Shown here: piece after piece, positions 1-4,069 of the stretch | Position numbering within the stretch: position 1 is the first letter of the stretch | How the letters are laid out: every line of letters begins with the position of its first letter | Origin: Candidatus Hydrogenedentota bacterium | GTDB taxonomy: Bacteria > Hydrogenedentota > Hydrogenedentia > Hydrogenedentales > SLHB01 | DNA length: 5,786 bases | Direction of reading: 5' to 3' | Assembly (NCBI GenBank): GCA_029262095.1 | Contig: JAJDAB010000142.1 | Span: 1-5,786 of the forward strand | Made by a program: the position numbers and the translations under genes | Notes under the pieces: generated by a model | Databases searched by the model: none | Told to the model about the DNA's origin: nothing | The model's input: the letters and a program-made list of their open reading frames with translations, nothing else

Positions 1-9
1 GAGGGCATA

Positions 10-543
10 ATGCCGTCTCCGCTTTGGCTGATTGTTCGTGGCGCACTCAGTTTCGGTGTGGCGTTGGCACTCATGCCACTGGCCGCGGTTATTTTTCCGA
101 CTTCGTTGGTCGCAAATTTTGGAGGCGCGTTTCTCCTCGGCGCATCGGCGGCCATCGGTTTCAGTTTCGGCACGGGACCGGAAATTCAGACGCGAAGTTC
201 CATGGCGTTCGGTTGTGGATTTGTCTTCGCAGTTGCCGTGGTGCTGTTCAGCCTAATTAGCATTCAGGGCGGCGGTAGGCCGGATTTCGGTTGGGGGGCG
301 ATCGCGGGCGGTATCGGACTGGGTGTCGCGGGTGCTATTGGTGGAGCGTCGATCCGGTTTGGGTTTCTAATTCCTGGTGCCATGGCATTTGGAGTGGGAG
401 GCGCTATCGGCGGATTCCTCTCATTCAAAGTGATCGACCTGAATTATGGACTTGAAAGTCTTGCTGCCGCGTGGGGTCTAGGGGGGGCGATCGCCGGCGG
501 GCTGTTCGGCGCTGCGGTGGCGTTTTCGTCCCGCAGTCGCTGA
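10..543 (+). CDS. Glycine-rich multi-pass membrane protein, function unknown
   Basis: I do not recognise a family. The 177-residue product is strongly hydrophobic and unusually rich in glycine (36 of 177 residues, about 20%). About six membrane segments can be drawn, near residues 6-30, 33-53, 63-85, 95-117, 118-139 and 149-172, so it should sit in the cytoplasmic membrane. A short motif, GAI(A)GG, recurs at residues 96-101, 108-112, 131-135 and 159-164. This suggests internally repeated helices packed through small-residue faces. A GAGGG at bases 1-5 could be the ribosome binding site for the ATG, although the spacing of 4 bases is short. The frame stays open to the left edge (codons for E-G-I), so the true start could lie upstream. 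The next gene begins 18 bases after the stop on the same strand. Coding status rests on the consistent membrane-protein composition and on neighbour spacing; function is not inferred. Confidence 0.72.
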   Translation: MPSPLWLIVRGALSFGVALALMPLAAVIFPTSLVANFGGAFLLGASAAIGFSFGTGPEIQTRSSMAFGCGFVFAVAVVLFSLISIQGGGRPDFGWGAIAGGIGLGVAGAIGGASIRFGFLIPGAMAFGVGGAIGGFLSFKVIDLNYGLESLAAAWGLGGAIAGGLFGAAVAFSSRSR

Positions 544-549
544 AACGGA

Positions 550-562
550 TATAATAGCGTCA
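550..562 (+). promoter_or_regulatory. Possible -10 element giving a leaderless or near-leaderless transcript
   Basis: A perfect TATAAT lies at 550-555, in the 18-base gap between the membrane-protein gene and the DCC gene. Six bases (AGCGTC) separate it from the ATG at 562, so the usual initiation distance puts the transcription start at or next to the A of the start codon. No clear Shine-Dalgarno sequence precedes this ATG, which fits leaderless initiation. The -35 region is poor: the best alignment, TCGTCC at 526-531 with an 18-base spacer, matches TTGACA at only 3 of 6 positions. A chance match is possible. Confidence 0.35.
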
Positions 563-996
563 TGAGCACGAAAACGTTGAGCGAAAGCGCTACGTTGATC
601 TACGACGAGAACTGCATGTTTTGCAAGAAATGTGTGGGGTGGATCGCGAAACGTGCACGACCCGGTGCGCTGGAATTCTTGCCGTTGCAAGCGCCGGGGC
701 GTTCCGAACGGTTTCCCGAATTGACGGACGAAGCGTGCATGGAAGGAATGCAGTTGGTTTTGCCAGATGGACCAGTTCGGTCCGGCGAGCAAGCATTGCC
801 CGATCTGTTCCGCATGTTGAAGCGATGGAGGTGGTTCGCTTTTGCATTTGAATTGCCGGTAGTCCGCTGGCTATCGCCTATCGCCTACGGTTGGATTGCG
901 CGAAACCGATACATGATCTCCGAGTTCGTCCGCCGCAAAGAAGTGACGGAAAACGCGCCCTGCGGAGTGGACACCGCGTGCGACGTGCAGAAGTAG
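562..996 (+). CDS. DCC-family (DUF393) thiol-disulfide oxidoreductase-like protein
   Basis: The 144-residue product begins with the family signature: a short beta strand followed by D-x-x-C-x-x-C. Here this is Tyr14-Asp15-Glu-Asn-Cys18-Met-Phe-Cys21, with a further Cys24. Family members have a compact thioredoxin-like fold and are predicted to carry out thiol-disulfide chemistry, but most have no assigned substrate. The C-terminal part (SPIAYGWIARNRYMISEF, about residues 105-122) also matches the family's conserved Y...N-R-Y region. Length is normal for the family (about 120-150). There is no signal peptide, so a cytoplasmic or membrane-associated location is likely. An extra cysteine pair, Cys134 and Cys140, lies in a short C-terminal tail. 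The ATG has no good ribosome binding site but follows a TATAAT hexamer. The stop lies 10 bases before the thioesterase start, so the two are probably co-transcribed. The family call is secure; the biochemical role is inferred only. Confidence 0.88.
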   Translation: MSTKTLSESATLIYDENCMFCKKCVGWIAKRARPGALEFLPLQAPGRSERFPELTDEACMEGMQLVLPDGPVRSGEQALPDLFRMLKRWRWFAFAFELPVVRWLSPIAYGWIARNRYMISEFVRRKEVTENAPCGVDTACDVQK

Positions 997-999
997 GAG
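995..999 (+). promoter_or_regulatory. Ribosome binding site that selects the GTG start of the thioesterase gene
   Basis: AGGAG at 995-999 lies 7 bases before a GTG at 1007 and touches, with almost no spacing, an in-frame TTG at 1001. Spacing therefore favours GTG 1007 as the real start over the longer TTG frame. The site overlaps the end of the DCC gene (AGTAG stop context), consistent with coupled translation. Confidence 0.75.
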
Positions 1000-1006
1000 A
1001 TTGAGT

Positions 1007-1498
1007 GTGACGGAGAACGGGCGGCGCTATCTGCCGAATTCGCGGACGTGTTTCGTGTGTGGCGAGGACAACCATGCCGGACTGCAACAACGATTCTTCG
1101 TCGAAGACGAAATCGTCAAGACGCTGCTGAATCCGAAGCCGCATCATTGCGGGTATGCAAACACCGTCCACGGCGGTATCGTCGCGACGATTCTCGATGA
1201 GACGATGGGCTGGGCCGCGAACCGTGAAATGCGGCGGATGTGTATGACCGCCGATATCTCCGTGCGGTACAAGCAGCCGGTGCCAGGAGATGTGGAGTCG
1301 ATGGTCTGTGCGCGCGTTACAAGAGCCGCGAAACGGTTGGTCTATCTGGAAGGATGGATCGAGGGACAGGACGGCGAAGTGCTCGCGCGTGCGGAGGCGC
1401 GGTTTATGCCGTTGTCCGTGGAAGAAACAAAGCTAATCGATGAGCATATGGTTTATCGTGACGGAGAGGAACGACCGTTTGCGGGGGTAGGGGAGTAG
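1007..1498 (+). CDS. PaaI-type hotdog-fold acyl-CoA thioesterase
   Basis: The predicted 163-residue protein fits the hotdog thioesterase superfamily, PaaI/YbgC-like branch, which hydrolyses acyl- or aryl-acyl-CoA thioesters in the cytoplasm. The key motif is His55-Gly-Gly-Ile-Val-Ala-Thr-Ile-Leu-Asp64-Glu65: the HGG loop leads into the central hotdog helix, whose acidic residue is the usual catalytic base. An N-terminal C-F-V-C-G-x-x-N-x-x-G-L segment (residues 15-26) is also typical of this branch, and strand motifs such as ISVRYKQPVPGD (84-95) follow in order. I chose GTG 1007 from the AGGAG at 995-999; the alternative TTG at 1001 would add two residues. The gene follows the DCC gene by 10 bases and is the last + strand gene, converging on the methyltransferase gene. 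Substrate cannot be predicted. A metabolic link to the DCC protein is not evident beyond likely co-transcription. Confidence 0.9.
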   Translation: MTENGRRYLPNSRTCFVCGEDNHAGLQQRFFVEDEIVKTLLNPKPHHCGYANTVHGGIVATILDETMGWAANREMRRMCMTADISVRYKQPVPGDVESMVCARVTRAAKRLVYLEGWIEGQDGEVLARAEARFMPLSVEETKLIDEHMVYRDGEERPFAGVGE

Positions 1499-1507
1499 TC
1501 AAACGGC

Positions 1508-1533
1508 GGTGCTCACGAGAGCCCGAGTTTCTT
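1508..1533 (+). terminator. Weak candidate intrinsic terminator after the thioesterase gene
   Basis: Ten bases after the stop, GGTGCTC (1508-1514) can pair with GAGCCC (1519-1524) around the loop ACGA, with one bulged T. A short T-rich run (TTTCTT, 1528-1533) follows after a GAG. The stem is short and the T-run broken, so this is only a candidate end for the + strand operon. Confidence 0.25.
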
Positions 1534-1580
1534 GCGAATGACGAGATTGCCGCGTCGGCTTGCGCCTCCTCGCAATGACG
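1533..1580. repeat. Degenerate dispersed-type intergenic repeat, unit 1
   Basis: The stretch from TGCGAATGACGAGATTGC through CCTCCTCGCAATGACG reads, on the reverse strand, as a CGTCATTGCGAGGAGGC... unit ending in ...GCAATCTCGTCATTCGC. This resembles the high-copy 'GTCATTGCGAGGAGCGAAGCGACGAAGCAATCTC'-type intergenic repeats found in many bacterial genomes. Near its ends it has a direct repeat, GCGAATGACG (1534-1543) against CGCAATGACG (1571-1580). This suggests the junction of two truncated units rather than one intact palindrome. The resemblance is from memory; copy number in this genome cannot be seen here. Confidence 0.5.
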
Positions 1581-1601
1581 GGTTTCAGATGCGCGCGAGA
1601 A

Positions 1602-1691
1602 TGTCGTGCCGAGTGAAGCCGAGGGATCTTTCGCGGTACGCTCGGTCTGCGACGAACCCGGGTAAATCTCTCGGCTTCGCTCGAGATGACA
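1602..1691. repeat. Imperfect inverted repeat, dispersed-type intergenic unit 2
   Basis: The arms at 1602-1629 and 1664-1691 are 28 bases each and match at 22 of 28 positions as an inverted repeat. The best-conserved core is GAAGCCGAG against CTCGGCTTC. The 34-base spacer at 1630-1663 is GC-rich. Arm wording such as TGTCGTGCCGAGTGAAGCC follows the familiar 'GTCATTCCGAGCGAAGCGAGG' dispersed repeat type. It lies between two convergent gene ends, the usual place for such elements, where the RNA could fold as a bidirectional hairpin. No transposase gene or target-site duplication is visible. Confidence 0.6.
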
Positions 1692-1717
1692 GAAATTGTA
1701 GATATCGGGAGCTTGTC

Positions 1718-1729
1718 TCGATATATCGA
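1718..1729. repeat. 12-base perfect palindrome
   Basis: TCGATATATCGA at 1718-1729 is perfectly self-complementary. It lies 19 bases beyond the stop of the methyltransferase gene and just past the inverted repeat. It could be a protein-binding site or part of a 3' end structure, but there is no T-run that would make it an intrinsic terminator. Its meaning is unknown. Confidence 0.3.
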
Positions 1730-1748
1730 TCCGACCTACTAACCTTTT

Positions 1749-2537
1749 CTAGTCTCGCAAGCATTCTTGCATTCTGCGCACTGCGTTCTTGAATGGTTTC
1801 GCGTATGCGTCTGCTGGGCCTTTGGTGCAGACGAAATCGACGCGCACGGATTTCTTGCGTACGGAACGCCACGTCTCGGCGTCATGTTCGCCGAGCAGGG
1901 TGAGTCCGGCGTCTTCGATGGCTTGCTTAATGAAATCGAGTTCGTATACGCGTTCGTAGAGCGTGGTTTCCGGGCCGCGCTTAACCTTGATGCGGGTTTC
2001 GCAGGTGCTGGTTGCGCGATGGTATTTGCACGACCACTTTGTGGAGAACCGGCCGTTGCGCTCGCTCCATACTTGGTCGGCGAAATGTTGCAGGATCATC
2101 TCTTCGGTGACGACGTCGAAGTAGAGAAGACCGCCCGGGGACAGCGCGCGCGCTAAACTCTTGATGGCTGCGCGTATTGCTGCTTTCTTGAGTAGAAAAT
2201 TCATGCTATCGAATAGGCACGTGATGTAGTCAAACGAACCCTTGAACGGAAGCCGTTGAAGATTCGCCGCCGCAAGCGGAGTGCGCGTACGCTTTTTGTT
2301 CGCGAGCCTCAACATCGCGGGTGATAAGTCGACGCCAATGCTGTGCCACTTGTAGGGTTTGAGCGCGCGCAACAGCGTGCCCGTGCCGCACGCGGCATCG
2401 AGGTGGAGGAAATCTTTGGGCAGCATCTGCGCGATATTTGCCGTGGCGATTTCCCAACGATCGTAATCCACGTCGGTCATTATGGCGTCGTAATACCGCG
2501 CGAGGTCTTCGAATGTATCGCTTGATTGACCGGGCAT
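1749..2537 (-). CDS. Class I SAM-dependent methyltransferase, substrate unknown
   Basis: The 262-residue protein has the Rossmann methyltransferase motifs in order. Motif I is His45-Leu-Asp47-Ala-Ala-Cys-Gly-Thr-Gly-Thr, binding S-adenosylmethionine. The acidic end of strand 2 is Asp70 in GVDLSPAML. A strand-4 segment, DYITCLFDSMNFL, spans 103-115, and the post-motif ALSPGGLLYFDV spans 130-141. The opening (F-x-x-L-A-x-Y-Y-D...D-Y-D-x-W, residues 9-28) and the beta-rich C-terminal half (about 165-237) resemble the YqeM-like group of small methyltransferases, whose substrates are mostly unknown. The ATG follows the rsmE stop with no intervening base (TAG then ATG). No independent ribosome binding site is obvious, so translation probably depends on rsmE. 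Pairing with rsmE might hint at an RNA or translation-related substrate, but that is inference only. Base composition resembles its neighbours. Confidence 0.88.
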   Translation of the reverse strand: MPGQSSDTFEDLARYYDAIMTDVDYDRWEIATANIAQMLPKDFLHLDAACGTGTLLRALKPYKWHSIGVDLSPAMLRLANKKRTRTPLAAANLQRLPFKGSFDYITCLFDSMNFLLKKAAIRAAIKSLARALSPGGLLYFDVVTEEMILQHFADQVWSERNGRFSTKWSCKYHRATSTCETRIKVKRGPETTLYERVYELDFIKQAIEDAGLTLLGEHDAETWRSVRKKSVRVDFVCTKGPADAYAKPFKNAVRRMQECLRD

Positions 2538-3263
2538 CTATCGCGAACGCGGGCCGAGGCCGCCTTTTTCGTAGATAATAAGTGCTGCGAGTATTGAAGC
2601 AGCAACTTCGGATCGATACGTGGCGCCTCCGAGGGATACAGGAATGCCTCCGCGCGCCTGAGCAAGTTTCAATTCCACATCGCTAAAATCGCCTTCCGGC
2701 CCTACGAATAACGTCGAGGTTTCCTCGCTGACGGCGTCTTGCAACGGCACCGGCTTTAGATGTTGCGTCGCGATGATGGCGGGGCCAGCGGCGTCTTCTA
2801 GTGCGGCGGCGAAGTCGTTCATCACCGCAAATGTCGGTAGCCACTGCCGCCCGCATTGCTTACACGATTCAATCGCCCAGCGTATCCATTTCTCCGATTG
2901 CTTTGGCGCGCGTTCCGAATGGTCGGCTCGGAAAAATACGAAACGCGTCACGCCTATTTCGGTTCCCCGCTTGATGAGTTCTTCGATGGATTTGTCTCGA
3001 TGCAGCCACGCCTGCGCGAGGGTTAAGCCAATCATGGGTTCCGGTACGTTGCGCACTCGCTCAGCTTCGATTGAAAGTGATGCGCGATCGATGCTCGCAA
3101 CTTTCCCTTCGATTTCCGTACCCGCGCCGTCAAAACAGCTGACTTCGTCGCCAACGCTCACGCGAACGACATGGAGGGCATGGTGCGCTTCAGCGCCGTC
3201 TAGTTGAATGGGCGACTGTTTCGCGGTTGTGGGGTCGATGTAAAAGCGGTAAACGTGGGCCAC
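2538..3263 (-). CDS. rsmE: 16S rRNA (uracil(1498)-N3)-methyltransferase RsmE
   Basis: The 241-residue product matches RsmE, the SPOUT-superfamily enzyme that methylates N3 of U1498 in helix 44 of 16S rRNA in the assembled small subunit. An N-terminal PUA-like RNA-binding domain (about 1-70) contains HHALHVVRVSVGD at 27-39. The SPOUT domain follows with ALTLAQAW-like strand TLAQAW (81-86), E-E-L-I-K-R-G-T-E-I-G-V (94-105), CKQCGRQWLP (134-143), the SAM-binding loop VGPEGDFSDVE (187-197) and the knot segment LGGATYRSEVAAS (211-223). In the last segment the usual R-I-L-R-x-E-T-A reads A-T-Y-R217-S-E219-V-A: the arginine and glutamate are kept and the flanking residues differ. The start is GTG at 3263. 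Upstream there is no good ribosome binding site, only a pyrimidine-rich CTCCCC. The gene begins just after a strong terminator of the preceding gene, so its promoter or readthrough source is unclear. Confidence 0.95.
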   Translation of the reverse strand: MAHVYRFYIDPTTAKQSPIQLDGAEAHHALHVVRVSVGDEVSCFDGAGTEIEGKVASIDRASLSIEAERVRNVPEPMIGLTLAQAWLHRDKSIEELIKRGTEIGVTRFVFFRADHSERAPKQSEKWIRWAIESCKQCGRQWLPTFAVMNDFAAALEDAAGPAIIATQHLKPVPLQDAVSEETSTLFVGPEGDFSDVELKLAQARGGIPVSLGGATYRSEVAASILAALIIYEKGGLGPRSR

Positions 3264-3280
3264 GGGGAGTTGTGCTCGCC

Positions 3281-3317
3281 AATAAAAAAGGGGAGCGCAA
3301 CCAGAGCTGCGCTCCCC
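3281..3317 (-). terminator. Strong intrinsic terminator of the ABC/DUF3299 operon
   Basis: Reading the - strand, GGGGAGCGCA (3317-3308) pairs perfectly over 10 bases with TGCGCTCCCC (3299-3290) around the 8-base loop GCTCTGGT. TTTTTTATT (3289-3281) follows immediately. This is a textbook Rho-independent terminator 14 bases past the DUF3299 stop. Its T-run ends only 17 bases before the rsmE start codon. Confidence 0.93.
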
Positions 3318-3331
3318 GCGTTTAGGATTGA

Positions 3332-3985
3332 TTAGTCGCTTGGGCTGTCGGTGCCTTCGATCAGTTCGCCCGTTTTGTCTTCATCCGATAACACGTCTTG
3401 GAGGTCGTTTGCGCGCATATGTTGGCGATGTTCCTCGGTGATGTTTTTGCGTGTGAGGATTTCGCCTTCGAGTGCCGGACCGAGATTGGCGTAGTCGATG
3501 GTGTAGAAGAATTGTTGGTTTGCACCCTCGTTGAGATGCAGTTGGCCACCGATGAGTACCGGCTCTTCAGCCAAATCGACCACCTCGCCGGGCTTCATTT
3601 TGATCATAATAATGTCGCGCATTGGCGGGGATTCGCAAAAATAGCAATCGAGGGGCATCGGAAGCAGCATGAAGTTATCGACGTTTCGGAATTGATTGAT
3701 TGGGACCATGTAGCCGACGATGTTTACGGGCAATTCGTCGAGTTTTTGCAGCTCTTCGACATACGTCGCACCTTTTCGGATGGTGCCTTTCGTCGCCATG
3801 AAGAGTTCCCAGTCCATCAGGTCGACGCCTTCTGCAATTTTCTCGGCCTCAATCGCCTTGCGGAACTTAATAGCTTTGTCGCGCCGTTGTTCCAGACCGA
3901 AATACGTATTGGCAGAAACCAACACGAGCAATATCACCAATACACCGGCGATGGTGCCAAGGTCGCGAATGGTACGACGTCTCAC
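3332..3985 (-). CDS. Membrane-anchored DUF3299 protein with CxxC motif, ABC-system partner
   Basis: The 217-residue product starts with a basic segment and one hydrophobic stretch (about residues 10-27). No lipobox cysteine follows, so it is probably an uncleaved signal anchor with the rest outside the cytoplasmic membrane. The core is typical of DUF3299: V-N-I-V-G-Y-M-V-P (87-95), then F-M-L-L-P...Cys114-Tyr-Phe-Cys117-x-S-P-P (105-121). Family members usually carry a Cys near a proline run here; this one has a CxxC pair that could bind metal or form a disulfide. The C-terminal tail (about 195-217) is acidic. The start is GTG at 3985, supported by GGAG at 3998-3995 with 9-base spacing and an in-frame TAA just upstream (3994-3992). 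The gene lies 84 bases after the permease gene and before a strong terminator. The family's function is unknown. As I recall, homologues sit in zinc-responsive ABC operons of Pseudomonas and Vibrio, so a metal-related role is inferred. Confidence 0.85.
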   Translation of the reverse strand: MRRRTIRDLGTIAGVLVILLVLVSANTYFGLEQRRDKAIKFRKAIEAEKIAEGVDLMDWELFMATKGTIRKGATYVEELQKLDELPVNIVGYMVPINQFRNVDNFMLLPMPLDCYFCESPPMRDIIMIKMKPGEVVDLAEEPVLIGGQLHLNEGANQQFFYTIDYANLGPALEGEILTRKNITEEHRQHMRANDLQDVLSDEDKTGELIEGTDSPSD

Positions 3986-3994
3986 GTTTCTTTA

Positions 3995-3998
3995 CTCC
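3995..3998 (-). promoter_or_regulatory. Ribosome binding site for the DUF3299 gene
   Basis: GGAG (3998-3995 on the - strand) stands 9 bases before the GTG start at 3985. An in-frame stop (TAA, 3994-3992) lies between the site and the start. This excludes the nearby ATG at 4000-3998 and fixes GTG 3985 as the furthest possible start. Confidence 0.7.
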
Positions 3999-4069
3999 AT
4001 ATCGCACGTAGCCAGATCGAATGACCGCCCGGATCGTGCCCTAACAGGGTCAAAAACGTCAAGAGTATA

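Noticed and set aside
1001..1006. TTG start for the thioesterase gene
   Set aside because: It directly abuts the AGGAG site, leaving too little spacing. GTG at 1007 is correctly spaced.
1532..1792. Open frame on + strand, 86 residues, in the convergent spacer
   Set aside because: It is a translation of the dispersed repeats and then the end of the methyltransferase gene on the other strand. Its Arg-rich product is typical of repeat mistranslation.
1585..1872. Open frame on - strand, 95 residues
   Set aside because: It crosses the inverted repeat and overlaps the methyltransferase gene end out of frame, with an Arg/Ser-rich unstructured composition.
3398..4024. 208-residue open frame on + strand opposite the DUF3299 gene
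   Set aside because: It is antisense to a gene with clear family motifs, a ribosome binding site and a terminator. It has no ribosome binding site of note and no recognisable domain.
4039..4049. CCCTAACAGGG hairpin between permease and DUF3299 genes as a terminator
   Set aside because: The stem is only 4 bp and no T-run follows it on the - strand.
4057..4062. TTGACG on the - strand as the -35 of a DUF3299 promoter
   Set aside because: No acceptable -10 hexamer occurs 16-18 bases downstream, and it overlaps no mapped signal. Readthrough from the permease gene is simpler.
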